Shown: in pieces, positions 40,501-53,490 of the stretch | How the letters are laid out: every line of letters starts with the position of its first letter | How positions within the stretch are numbered: position 1 is the first letter of the stretch | DNA from: Cinclus cinclus | Taxonomy: Eukaryota; Chordata; Aves; Passeriformes; Cinclidae | Assembly (NCBI RefSeq): GCF_963662255.1 | Contig: NC_085052.1 | Location: 37,644,654 to 37,708,653, forward strand | Direction of reading: 5' to 3' | Length of the DNA stretch: 64,000 bases | The notes under the pieces: generated by a model | What the model was told of the DNA's origin: nothing | Databases searched by the model: none | What the model saw: only the letters and a program-made list of their open reading frames with translations | Position numbers and translations under genes: made by a program

Positions 40501-42262
40501 TTGGGTCACAATGGTTCCTTGCTTCTCTTAACCTCTGTGGTGTCACAATGCATCCCATGCCCTTTTAGGCCACTTGATGTCACAATGAATAATTTGAGTC
40601 TTGGCCTCCATGGTGTCATAATGGTTCCTTGTTTCTATTGGGCCCCATGCTGTCACAATTCATCCCTGGCCCTTTTTACGCCCCCTGGTGTCAAATGGGA
40701 TCCTGGGATTATTAGCCTCCATTGGGTCACAATGGATCCTTGCTTCTCTTAACCCCTGTGCTGTCACAATGCATCCCATGCCCTTTTAGGCCACTTGATG
40801 TCACAATGAATCATTTGATTCTTGGCCTCCACGGTGGCATAATAGATCCTTGCTTCTATTGGTCCCCGTGCTGTAACAATCCATCCCTGGCCCTTTTTAT
40901 ACCCCCTGGTGCCACAAGGGATCATTAGATTGTTAGCCTGCATTGGGTCACAATGGTTCCTTGCTTCTCTTAACCTCTGTGGTGTCACAATGCATTCCAA
41001 GCCCTTTTAGGCCACTTGGTCTTACAATGAACCATTTGATTCTTGGCCTTCATGGTGTCTTAATGGTTCCTTGCTTCTATAGGTCCCCATGCTGTCAGAG
41101 TTCATCCGTGGTCCTTTTGCGCCCCCTGGTGCCACAAGGGATCATTAGATTGTTAGCCTGCATTGGGTCACAATGGTTCCTTGCTTCTCTTAACCCCTGT
41201 GCTATCACAATGCATCCCATGCCCTTTTAGGCCACTTGATGTCACAATGAATCATTTGATTCTTGGCCTCCAGGGTGGCATAATTGTACCAGGTTTTAAT
41301 TGGGCCCCATGCTGTCACAATTCATCCCTGCCACTTTTAGGCCCATTGGTGTCAAAAGGGATCATTAGATTGTTAGCCTGCATTGGGTCACAATGGATCC
41401 TTGCTTCTCTTAACCCCTGTGCTGTCACAATGCATCCCATGCCCTTTTAGGCCACTTGATGTCACAATGAATCATTTGATTCTTGGCCTCCATGGTGGCG
41501 TAATTGTACCAGGTTTTACTTGGGCCCCATGCTTTCACAATAAATCCCTGCCACTTTTAGGCCCATTGGTGTCAAAAGGGATCATTAGATTGTTAGCCTG
41601 CATTGGGTCACAATGGTTCCTTGCTTCTCTTAACCTCTGTGGTGTCACAATGCATCCCATGCCCTTTTAGGCCACATGATGTCACAATGAATTATTTGAT
41701 TCTAGGCCTCCATGGTGGCATAATAGATCTTTGCTTCTATTGGTCCCCGTGCTGTTACAATTCATCCCTGGCCCTTTTAGGCCGATTGGTGTCACAAGGG
41801 ATCATTAGATTGTTAGCCTGCATTGGGTCACAATGGTTCCTTGCTTCTCTTAACGTCTGTGGTGTCACAATGCATCCCATGCCCTTTTAGGCCACTTGAT
41901 GTCACAATGAATCATTTGAGTCTTGGCCTCCATGGTGTCATAATGGTTCCTTGTTTCTATTGGGCCCCATGCTGTCACAATTCATCCCTGGCCCTTTTAC
42001 GCCCCCTGGTGTCAAATGGGATCCTGGGATTATTAGCCTCCATTGGGTCACAATGGATCCTTGCTTCTCTTAACCCCTGTGCTGTCATAATGCATCCCAT
42101 GCCCTTTTAGGCCACTTGATGTCACAATGAATCATTTGATTCTTGGCCTCCACGATGGCATAATAGATCCTTGCTTCTATTGGTCCCCGTGCGGTAACAA
42201 TCCATCCCTGGCCCTTTTTATACCCCATGGTGCCACAAGGGATCATTAGATTGTTAGCCTGC
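40501..42262 (+). repeat. 8-monomer block (~1,762 bp), copy 2
   Basis: This follows copy 1 directly. The match weakens after about 42,208, where this copy has the A-type TTTTTATACCCCA ending and copy 1 has TTTTAGGCCCATTGG. It lacks GCAGTAGGTCAC, which copy 1 carries at 39,178. Confidence 0.8.
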
Positions 42263-45200
42263 ATTGGGTCACAATGGTTCCTTGCTTCTCTTAACCTCTG
42301 TGGTGTCACAATGCATTCCAAGCCCTTTTAGGCCACTTGGTCTTACAATGAACCATTTGATTCTTGGCCTTCATGGTGTCATAATGGTTCCTTGCCTCTA
42401 GAGGTCCCCATGCTGTCAGAGTTCATCCGTGGTCCTTTTTCGCACCCTGGTGACAAAAGGGATTCTTAGATTGTTAGCCTGCATTGGGTCACAATGGTTC
42501 CTTGCTTCTCTTAACCCCTGTGGTGTCACAATGCATCCCATGCCCTTTTAGGCCACTTGATGTCACAATGAATCATTTGATTCTTGGCCTCCACGGTGGC
42601 ATAATAGATCCTTTTTTCTATTGGGCCCCATGCTTTTACAATTCATCCCTGCCCCTTTTACGCCCCCTGGTGTCAAATGGGATCCCGGGATTATTAGCCT
42701 CCATTGGGTCACAATGGATCCTTGCTTCTCTTAACCTCTGTGGTGTCACAATGCATCCCATGCCCTTTTAGGCCACATGATGTCACAATGAATCATTTGA
42801 TTCTAGGCCTCCATGGTGGCATAATAGATCCTTGCTTCTATTGTTCCCCGTGCTGTAACAATTCATCCCTGGCCCTTTTAGGCCCATTGGTGTCACAAGG
42901 GATCATTAGATTGTTAGCCTCCATTGTGTCACAATGGATCCTTGCTTCTCTTAACCCCTGTGCTGTCACAATGCATCCCATGCCCTTTTAGGCCACTTGA
43001 TGTCACAATGAATCATTTGATTCTTGGCCTCCATGGTGGCGTAATTGTACCAGGCTTTAATTGGGCCCCATGCTGTCACAATTCATCCCTGCCACTTTTA
43101 GGCCCATTGGTGTCACAAGGGATCATTAGATTGTTAGCCTGCATTGGGTCACAATGGTTCCTTGCTTCTCTTAACCTCTGTGGTGTCACAATGCATCCCA
43201 TGCCCTTTTAGGCCACTTGATGTCACAATGAATCATTTGATTCTTGGCCTCCATGGTGTCATAATGGTTCCTTGTTTCTATTGGGCCCCATGCTGGCACA
43301 ATTCATCCCTGGCCCTTTTACGCCCCCTGGTGTCAAATGGGATCCTGGGATTATTAGCCTCCATTGGGTCACAATGGATCCTTGCTTCTCTTAACCCCTG
43401 TGCTGTCACAATGCATCCCATGCCCTTTTAGGCCACTTGATGTCACAATGAATCATTTGATTCTTGGCCTCCATGGTGGCATAATTGTACCAGGTTTTAA
43501 TTGGGCCCCATGCTGTCACAATTCATCCCTGCGACTTTTAGGTCCATTGGTGTCAAAAGGGATCATTAGATTGTTAGCCTGCATTGGGTCACAATGGATC
43601 CTTGCTTCTCTTAACCCCTGTGCTGTCACAATGCATCCCATGCCCTTTTAGGCCACTTGATGTCACAATGAATTATTTGATTCTTGGCCTCCCTGGTGGC
43701 ATAATAGATCCTTGCTTCTATTGGTCCCCGTGCTGTAACAATCCATCCCTGGCCCATTTTATACCCCCTGGTGCCACAAGGGATCATTAGATTGTTAGCC
43801 TGCATTGGGTCACAATGGATCCTTGCTTCTCTTAACCCCTTTGGTGTCACAATGCATCCCATGCCCTTTTAGGCCACTTGATGTCACAATGAATCATTTG
43901 AGTCTTGGCCTCCATGGTGGCGTAATTGTACCAGGTTTTACTTGGGCCCCATGCTTTCACAATAAATCCCTGCCACTTTTAGGCCCATTGGTGTCAAAAG
44001 GGATCATTAGATTGTTAGCCTGCATTGGGTCACAATGGATCCTTGCTTCTCTTAACCTCTGTGGTGTCACAATGCATCCCATGCCCTTTTAGGCCACATG
44101 ATGTCACAATGAATTATTTGATTCTAGGCCTCCATGGTGGCATAATATATCCTTGCTTCTATTGATCCCCGTGCTGTAACAATTCATCCCTGCCCCTTTT
44201 AGGCCGATTGGTGTCACAAGGGATCATTAGATTGTTAGCCTGCATTGGGTCACAATGGTTCCTTGCTTCTCTTAACGTCTGTGCTGTCACAATGCATCCC
44301 ATGCCCTTTTAGGCCACTTGATGTCACAATGAATCATTTGAGTCTTGGCCTCCATGGTGTCATAATGGTTCCTTGTTTCTATTGGGCCCCATGCTGTCAC
44401 AATTCATCCCTGGCCCTTTTAGGCCCCCTGGTGTCAAATGGGATCCTGGGATTATTAGCCTCCATTGGGTCACAATGGATCCTTGCTTCTCTTAACCCCT
44501 TTGGTGTCACAATGCATCCCATGCACTTTTAGGCCACTTGATGTCACAATGAATCATTTGATTCTTGGCCTCCATGGTGGCATAATAAATCCTTGCTTCT
44601 ATTGGTCCCCGTGCTGTAACAATCCATCCCAGGCCATTTTTATACCCCCTGGTGCCACAAGGGATCATTAGATTGTTAGCCTGCATTGGGTCACAATGGT
44701 TCCTTGCTTCTCTTAACCTCTGTGGTATCACAATGCTTTCCAAGCCCTTTTAGGCCACTTGGTCTTACAATGAACCATTTGATTCTTGGCCTCCATGGTG
44801 GCATAATAGATCCTTGCTTCTATTGGTCCCCGTGCTGTAACAATCCATCCCTGGCCCATTTTATATCCCCTGGTGCCACAAGGGATCATTAGATTGTTAG
44901 CCTGCATTGGGTCACAATGGATCCTTGCTTCTCTTAACCTCTGTGCTGTCACAATGCATCCCATGACCTTTTAGGCCACTTGATGTCACAATGAATCATT
45001 TGATTCTTGGCCTCCATGGTGTCATAATGGTTCCTTGTTTATATTGGGCCCCATGCTGTCACAATTCATCCCTGGCCCTTTTACGCCCCCTGTTGCCACA
45101 AGGGATCATTAGATTGTTAGCCTGCATTGGGTCACAATGGATCCTTGCTTCTCTTAACCCCTGTGGTGTCACAATGCATCCCATGCCCTTTTAGGCCACT

Positions 45201-45787
45201 TGATGTCACAATGAATCATTTGATTCTTGGCCTCCATGGTGTCATAATGGTTCCTTGTTTCTATTGGTCCCCGTTCTGTAACAATTCATCCCTGGCCCTT
45301 TTAGGCCCATTGGTGTCACAAGGGATCATTAGATTATTAGCCTCCATTGGGTCACAATGGATCCTTGCTTCTCTTAACCCCTGTGGTGTCACAATGCATC
45401 TCATGCCCTTTTAGGCCACTTGATGTCACAATGAATCATTTGATTCTTGGCCTCCACGGTGGCATAATAGATCCTTGCTTCTATTGGTCCCCGTGCTGTA
45501 ACAATCCATCCCTGGCCCTTTTTATATGCCCTGGTGCCACAAGGGATCATTAGATTGTTAGCCTGCATTGGGTCACAATGTTTCCTTGCTTCTCTTAACC
45601 CCTGTGGTGTCACAATGCATCCCATGCCCTTTTAGGCCACTTGGTGTTACAATGAACCATTTGATTCTTGGCCTTCATGGTGTCATAATGGTTCCTTGCT
45701 TCCATAGGTCCCCATGCCGTCAGAGTTCATCCGTGGTCCTTTTGCGCCCCCTGGTGTCAAAAGGGATTCTTAGATTGTTAGCCTGCA
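42263..45787 (+). repeat. Mixed-monomer segment at the left/right zone transition
   Basis: Sixteen monomers occur in mixed order. It starts with a D plus ATGCTTTTACAATTC pair also found at about 21,779-22,219 and 26,183-26,623. The middle resembles the TATATCCCC/C module of the left zone. The end (about 45,200-45,790) matches about 59,513-60,100 (offset 14,313), sharing GTCCCCGTTCTGTAAC and TTTTTATATGCCCTGG. No gene was seen. Confidence 0.8.
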
Positions 45788-47328
45788 TTGGGTCACAATG
45801 GTTCCTTGCTTCTCTTAACCCCTGTGGTGTCACAATGCATTCCAAGCCCTTTTAGGCCACTTGGTCTTACAATGAATCATTTGATTTTTGGCCTCCATGG
45901 TGTCATAATGGTTCCTTGTTTCTATTGGGCCCCATGCTGGCACAATTCATCCCTGGCCCTTTTACGCCCCCTGGTGTCAAATGGGATCCTGGGATTATTA
46001 GCCTCCATTGGGTCACAATGGATCCTTGCTTCTCTTAACCCCTGTGGTGTCACAATGCATCCCATGCCCTTTTAGGCCACTTGATGTCACAATGAATCAT
46101 TTGATTCTTGGCCTCCATGGTTTCATAATGGTTCCTTGTTTCTATTGGGCCCCATGCTGTCACAATTCATCCCTGGCCCTTTTGGGCCCCTGGTTTCTCA
46201 AGGGATCATTAGATTGTTAGCCTCCCTTGAGTCACAATGGATCCTGGCTTCTCTTAACCTCTGTGGTGTCACAATGCATCCCATGCCCTTTTAGGACACA
46301 TGATGTCACAATGAATTATTTGATTCTAGGCCACCATGGTGGCATAATAGATCCTTGCTTCTATTGGTCCCCGTGCTGTAACAATCCATCCCTGGCCCTT
46401 TTTATACCCCCTGGTGCCACAAGGGATCATTAGATTGTTAGCCTGCATTGGGTCACAATGTTTCCTTGCTTCTCTTAACCTCTGTGGTGTCACAATGCAT
46501 CCCATGCCCTTTTAGGCCACTTGATGTCACAATGAATCATTTGATTCTTGTCCTCCATGGTGTCATAATGGTTCCTTGTTTCTATTGGGCCCCATGCTGT
46601 CACAATTCATCCCTGGCCCTTTTACGCCCCCTGGTGTCAAATGGGATCCTGGGATTATTAGCCTCCATTGGGTCGCAATGGATCCTTGCTTCTCTTAACC
46701 CCTGTGGTGTCACAATGCATCCCATGCCCTTTTAGGCCACTTGATGTCACAATGAATCATTTGATTCTTGGCCTCCACGGTGGCATAATAGATCCTTGGT
46801 TCTATTGGTCCCCGTGCTGTAACAATCCATCCCTGGCCCTTTTTATACCCCCTGGTGCCACAAGGGATCATTAGATTGTTAGCCTGCATTGGGTCACAAT
46901 GGATCCTTGCTTCTCTTAACCCCTGTCGTGTCACAATGCATACCATGCCCTTTTAGGCCACTTGATGTCACAATGAATCATTTGATTCTTGGCCTCCATG
47001 GTGGCGTAATTGTACCAGGCTTTAATTGGGCCCCATGCTGTCACAATTCATCCCTGCCACTTTTAGGCCCATTGGTGTCACAAGGGATCATTAGATTGTT
47101 AGCCTGCATTGGGTCACAATGGTTCCTTGCTTCTCTTAACCTCTGTGGTGTCACAATGCATCCCATGCCCTTTTAGGCCACTTGATGTCACAATGAATCA
47201 TTTGATTCTTGGCCTCCATGGTGGCATAATAGATCCTTGCTTCTATTGGTCCCCATGCTGTCACAATTCATCCCTGCCACTTTTAGGCCCATTGGTGTCA
47301 CAAGGGATCATTAGATTGTTAGCCTCCC
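45788..47328 (+). repeat. 7-monomer block (1,541 bp), copy 1
   Basis: The order is D/B hybrid with CATGCTGGCACAATTC, a 219 bp E-type monomer, a monomer starting TTGAGTCACAATGG with GGATCCTGGCTTCTC, then B, A, C-like and F-like monomers. The same order repeats twice downstream, at 47,329 and 48,870. Confidence 0.88.
46009..46227 (+). repeat. 219 bp E-type monomer (derived one-base deletion)
   Basis: Subunit 5 reads TTTTGGGCCCCTGG with four C instead of five, making the monomer 219 bp. The same form recurs at about 47,550, 49,091 (further altered), 52,832, 53,933, 57,017 and 61,642, and nowhere left of 45.8 kb. It is a lineage marker of the right zone. Confidence 0.87.
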
Positions 47329-48869
47329 TTGGGTCACAATGGTTCCTTGCTTCTCTAAACCTCTGTGGTGTCACAATGCATTCCAAGCCCTTTTAGGCCA
47401 CTTGGTCTTACAATGAATCATTTGATTTTTGGCCTCCATGGTGTCATAATAGTTCCTTGTTTCTATTGGGCCCCATGCTGGCACAATTCATCCCTGGCCC
47501 TTTTACGCCCCCTGGTGTCAAATGGGATCCTGGGATTATTAGCCTCCATTGGGTCACAATGGATCCTTGCTTCTCTTAACCCCTGTGGTGTCACAATGCA
47601 TCCCATGCCCTTTTAGGCCACTTGATGTCACAATGAATCATTTGATTCTTGGCCTCCATGGTGTCATAATGGTTTCTTGTTTCTATTGGGCCCCATGCTG
47701 TCACAATTCATCCCTGGCCCTTTTGGGCCCCTGGTTTCTCAAGGGATCATTAGATTGTTAGCCTCCCTTGAGTCACAATGGATCCTGGCTTCTCTTAACC
47801 TCTGTGGTGTCACAATGCATCCCATGCCCTTTTAGGCCACATGATGTCACAATGAATTATTAGATTCTAGGCCACCATGGTGGCATAATAGATCCTTGCT
47901 TCTATTGGTCCCCGTGCTGTAACAATCCATCCCTGGCCCTTTTTATACCCCCTGGTGCCACAAGGGATCATTAGATTGTTAGCCTGCATTGGGTCACAAT
48001 GGTTCCTTGCTTCTCTTAACCTCTGTGGTGTCACAATGCATCCCATGCCCTTTTAGGCCACTTGATGTCACAATGAATCATTTGATTCTTGGCCTCCATG
48101 GTGTCATAATGGTTCCTTGTTTCTATTGGGCCCCATGCTGTCACAATTCATCCCTGGCCCTTTTACGCCCCCTGGTGTCAAATGGGATCCTGGGATTATT
48201 AGCCTCCATTGGGTCGCAATGGATCCTTGCTTCTCTTAACCCCTGTGCTGTCACAATGCATCCCATGCCCTTTTAGGCCACTTGATGTCACAATGAATCA
48301 TTTGATTCTTGGCCTCCACGGTGGCATAATAGATCCTTGGTTCTATTGGTCCCCGTGCTGTAACAATCCATCCCTGGCCCTTTTTATACCCCCTGGTGCC
48401 ACAAGGGATCATTAGATTGTTAGCCTGCATTGGGTCACAATGGATCCTTGCTTCTCTTAACCCCTGTGGTGTCACAATGCATACCATGCCCTTTTAGGCC
48501 ACTTGATGTCACAATGAATCATTTGATTCTTGGCCTCCATGGTGGCGTAATTGTACCAGGCTTTAATTGGGCCCCATGCTGTCACAATTCATCCCTGCCA
48601 CTTTTAGGCCCATTGGTGTCACAAGGGATCATTAGATTGTTAGCCTGCATTGGGTCACAATGGTTCCTTGCTTCTCTTAACCTCTGTGGTGTCACAATGC
48701 ATCCCATGCCCTTTTAGGCCACTTGATGTCACAATGAATCATTTGATTCTTGGCCTCCATGGTGGCATAATAGATCCTTGCTTCTATTGGTCCCCATGCT
48801 GTAACAATTCATCCCTGGCCCTTTTAGGCCCATTGGTGTCACAAGGGATCATTAGATTGTTAGCCTCCC
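47329..48869 (+). repeat. 7-monomer block (1,541 bp), copy 2
   Basis: This exact-length second copy carries CTTCTCTAAACCTC at its start, shared with copy 3 but not copy 1. Both copies 1 and 2 contain GGGTCGCAATGG and CCTTGGTTCTATTGG. Confidence 0.88.
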
Positions 48870-49967
48870 TTGGGTCACAATGGTTCCTTGCTTCTCTAAA
48901 CCTCTGTGGTGTCACAATGCATCCCATGCCCGTTTAGGCCACTTGGTCTTACAATGAATCATTTGATTTTTGGCCTCCATGGTGTCATAATGGTTCCTTG
49001 TTTCTATTGGGCCCCATGCTGGCACAATTCATCCCTGGCCCTTTTACGCCCCCTGGTGTCAAATGGGATCATTAGATTATTAGCCTCCATTGGGTCACAA
49101 TGGATCCTTGCTTCTCTTAACCCCTGTGGTGTCACAATGCATCCCATGCCCTTTTAGGCCACTTGATGTCACAATGAATCATTTGATTCTTGGCCTCCAT
49201 GGTACCATAATGGTTCCTTGTTCTATTGGGCCCCATGCTGTCACAATTCATCCCTGGCCCTTTTGGGTCCCTGGTTTCTCAAGGGATCATTAGATTGTTA
49301 GCCTCCCTTGAGTCACAATGGATCCTGGCTTCTCTTAACCTCTGTGGTGTCACAATGCATCCCATGCCCTTTTAGGCCACATGATGTCACAATGAATTAT
49401 TTGATTCTAGGCCACCATGGTGGCATAATAGATCCTTGCTTCTATTGGTCCCCGTGCTGTAACAATCCATCCCTGCCCCTTTTAGGCCCATTGGTGTCAC
49501 AAGGGATCATTAGATCGTTAGCCTGCATTGGGTCACAATGGTTCCTTGCTTCTCTTAACCTCTGTGGTGTCACAATGCATCCCATGCCCTTTTAGGCCAC
49601 TTGATGTCACAATGAATCATTTGATTCTTGGCCTCCATGGTGTCATAATGGTTCCTTGTTTCTATTGGGCCCCATGCTGTCCCAATTCATCCCTGGCCCT
49701 TTTAAGCCCCCTGGTGTCAAATGGGATCCTGGGATTATTAGCCTCCATTGGGTCACAATGGATCCTTGCTTCTCTTAACCCCTGTGCTGTCACAATGCAT
49801 CCCATGCCCTTTTAGGCCACTTGATGTCACAATGAATCATTTGATTCTTGGCCTCCACGGTGACATAATAGATCCTTGGTTCTATTGGTCCCCGTGCTGT
49901 AACAATCCATCCCTGGCCCTTTTAGGCCCATTGGTGTCACAAGGGATCATTAGATTGTTAGCCTGCA
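48870..49967 (+). repeat. 7-monomer block, copy 3 (five monomers, truncated)
   Basis: This copy follows the order of copies 1 and 2 for five monomers, then departs at about 49,968. It has extra private changes: GGTACCATAATGG, a missing T near 49,221 and GGGTCCCTGG. These make its E-type monomer 218 bp long. Confidence 0.85.
49215..49228 (+). other. One-base deletion in a T run
   Basis: CCTTGTTCTATTGGG replaces CCTTGTTTCTATTGGG, shortening a T3 run to T2. It is private to this monomer. Confidence 0.78.
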
Positions 49968-50187
49968 TTGGGTCACAATGGTTCCTTGCTTCTCTTAACC
50001 TCTGTGGTGTCACAATGCATCCCATGCCCTTTTAGGCCGCTTGATGTCACAATGAATCATTTGATTCTTGGCCTCCATGGTGTCATAATGGTTCCTTGTT
50101 TCTATTGGGCCCCATGCTGTCACAATTCATCCCTGGCCCTTTTGGGCCCCCTGGATTCTCAAGGGATCATTAGATTGTTAGCATCCC

Positions 50188-53100
50188 TTGGGTCACAATG
50201 GATCCTTGCTTCTCTTAACCCCTGTGCTGTCACAATTCATCCCATGCCCTTTTAGGCCACTTGATGTCACAATGAATTATTTGATTCTTGGCCTCCACGG
50301 TGGCATAATAGATCCTTGCTTCTATTGGTCCCCGTGCTGTAACAATCCATCCCTGGCCCTTTTTATACCCCCTGGTGCCACAAGGGATCATTAGATTGTT
50401 AGCCTGCATTGGGTCACAATGGTTCCTTGCTTCTCTTAACCTCTGTGGTGTCACAACGCATTCCAAGCCCTTTTAGGCCACTTGGTCTTACAATGAACCA
50501 TTTGATTCTTGGCCTCCATGGTGGCGAAATTGTGCCAGGTTTTAATTGGGCCCCATGCTTTCACAATACATCCCTGCCCCTTTTAGGCCCATTGGTGTCA
50601 AAAGGGATCATTAGATTGTTAGCCTGCATTGGGTCACAATGGTTCCTTGCTTCTCTTAACCTCTGTGGTGTCTCAATGCATCCCATGCCCTTTTAGGCCA
50701 CTTGATGTCACAATGAATCATTTCAGTCTTGGCCTCCATGGTGTCATAATGGTTCCTTGTTTCTATTGGTCCCCATGCTGTCACAATTCATCCCTGGGCC
50801 TTTTACGCCCCCTGGTGTCAAATGGGATCCTGGGATTATTAGCCTCCATTGGGTCACAATGGTTCCTTGCTTCTCTTAACCACTGTGGTGTCACAATGCA
50901 TTCCAAGCCCTTTTAGGCCACTTGATGTCACAATGAACCATTTGATTCTTGGCCTTCATGGTGTCATAATGGTTCCTTGCTTCTATAGGTCCCCATGCTG
51001 TCAGAGTCCATCCGTGGTCCTTTTGCGCCCCCTGGTGTCAAAAGGGATTCTTAGATTGTTAGCCTGCATTGGGTCACAATGGTTCCTTGCTTCTCTTAAC
51101 CCCTGTGCTGTCACAATGCATCCCATGCCCTTTTAGGCCACTTGATGTCACAATAAATCATTTAAATCTTGGCCTCCATGGTGGCGTAATTGTACCAGGT
51201 TTTAATTGGGCCCCATGCTTTCACAATACATCCCTGCCCCTTTTAGGCCCATTGGTGCCAAAAGGGATCATTACATTGTTAGCCTCCATTGGGTCACAAT
51301 GGATCCTTGCTTCTCTTAACCCCTGTGCTGTCACAATGCATCCCATGCCCTTTTAGGCCACTTGATGTCACAATGAATCATTTGATTCTTGGCCTCCATG
51401 GTGGCATGATTGTACCAGGTTTTACTTGGGCCCCATGCTTTCACAATTCATCCCTGCCCCTTTTAGGCCCATTGGTGTCACAAGGGATCATTAGATTGTT
51501 AGCCTGCATTGGGTCACAATGGTTCCTTGCTTCTCTTAACCTCTGTGGTGTCACAATGCATTCCAAGCCCTTTTAGGCAACTTGGTCTTACAATGAACCA
51601 TTTGATTCTTGGCCTCCATGGTGTCATAATGGTTCCTTGTTTCTATTGGGCCCCATGCTGTCACAATTCATCCCTGGCCCTTTTACGCCCCCTGGTGTCA
51701 AATGGGATCCTGGGATTATTAGCCTCCATTGGGTCACAATGGATCCTTGCTTCTCTAAACCCCTGTGCTGTCACAATGCATCCCATGCCCTTTTAGGCCA
51801 CATGATGTCACAATGAATCATTTGATTCTTGGCCTCCACAGTGGCATAATAGATCCTTGCTTCTATTGGTCCCCGTGCTGTAACAATCCATCCCTGGCCC
51901 TTTTTATACCCCCTGGTGCCACAAGGGATCATTAGATTGTTAGCCTGCATTGGGTCACAATGGTTCCTTGCTTCTCTTAACCCCTGTGCTGTCACAATGC
52001 ATCCCATGCCCTTTTAGGCCACTTGATGTCACAATGAATCATTTGATTCTTGGCCTCCATGGTGGCATGATTGTACCAGGTTTTACTTGGGCCCCATGCT
52101 TTCACAATTCATCCCTGCCCCTTTTAGGCCCATTGGTGTCACAAGGGATCATTAGATTGTTAGCCTGCATTGGGTCACAATGGTTCCTTGCTTCTCTTAA
52201 CCTCTGTGGTGTCACAATGCATCCCATGCCCTTTTAGGCCACTTGATGTCACAATGAATCATTTGATTCTTGGCCTCCATGGTGTCATAATGGTTCCTTG
52301 TTTCTATTGGGCCCCATGCTGTCACAATTCATCCCTGGCCCTTTTTACGCCCCCTGGTGTCAAATGGGATCCTGGGATTATTAGCCTCCATTGGGTCACA
52401 ATGGATCCTTGCTTCTCTTAACCCCTGTGCTGTCACAATGCATCCCATGCCCTTTTAGGCCACTTGATGTCACAATGAATCATTTGATTCTTGGCCTCCA
52501 TGGTGGCATAATAGATCCTTGATTCTATTGGTCCCCATGCTGTCACAATTCATCCCTGGCCCTTTTAGGCCCATTGGTGTCACAAGGGATCATTAGATTG
52601 TTAGCCTGCATTGGGTCACAATGGTTCCTTGCCTCTCTTAACCTCTGTGGTGTCACAATGCATTCCAAGCCCTTTTAGGCCACTTGGTCTTACAATGAAT
52701 CATTTGATTTTTGGCCTCCATGGTGTCATAATGGTTCCTTGTTTCTATTGAGCCCCATGCTGGCACAATTCATCCCTGTCCCTTTTAGGCCCATTGGTGT
52801 CCAAAGGGATCATTAGATTATTAGCCTCCATTGGGTCACAATGGATCCTTGCTTCTCTTAACCCCTGTGGTGTCACAATGCATCCCATGCCCTTTTAGGC
52901 CACTTGATGTCACAATGAATCATTTGATTCTTGGCCTCCATGGTGTCATAATGGTTCCTTGTTTCTATTGGGCCCCATGCTGTCACAATTCATCCCTGGC
53001 CCTTTTGGGCCCCTGGTTTCTCAAGGGATCATTAGATTGTTAGCCTCCCTTGAGTAACAATGGATCCTTGCTTCTCTTAACCTCTGTGGTGTCGCAATGC

Positions 53101-53490
53101 ATCCCATGCCCTTTTAGGCCACATGATGTCACAATGAATTATTTGATTCTAGGCCACCATGGTGGCATAATAGATCCTTCTTTCTATTGGTCCCCGTGTT
53201 GTAACATTTCATCCCTGGCCCTTTTAGGCCCATTGGTGTCACAAGGGATCATTAGATTGTTAGCCTGCATTGGGTCACAATGGTTCCTTGCTTCTCTTAA
53301 CCTCTGGGGTGTCACAATGCATCCCATGCCCTTTTAGGCCACTTGATGTCACAATGAATCATTTGATTCTTGGCCTCCATGGTGTCATAATGGTTCCTTG
53401 TTTCTATTGGGCCCCATGCTGTCACAATTCATCCCGGGCCCTTTTTACGCCCCCTGGTGTCAAATGGGATCCTGGGATTATTAGCCTCCA
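50188..53490 (+). repeat. ~15-monomer block (3,303 bp), copy 1
   Basis: Parts of this stretch recur at an offset of 3,302-3,303: 50,188 to about 50,600 and about 51,140 to 52,240. Shared rare forms include GTGTCACAACGCATTCC, GGCGAAATTGTGCCAGG, CACAATAAATCATTTAAATC, CATTACATTGTTAGCC and TTTTAGGCAACTTGG. The two monomers between about 50,630 and 51,069 differ from those in copy 2. The far end (from 52,170) instead matches 55,914 onward. Confidence 0.78.
52170..53490 (+). repeat. ~1.3 kb block shared with 55,914-57,675 (two monomers shorter)
   Basis: The offset is 3,744 at the left end and 4,185 from about 52,500, a step of 441 bp, so this copy lacks two monomers present downstream. Shared rare forms are CCTTGCCTCTCTTAACC, TATTGAGCCCC, GTGTCCAAAGGG, TTGAGTAACAATGG, GTGTCGCAATGC and CTCTGGGGTGTCAC. 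Confidence 0.8.
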
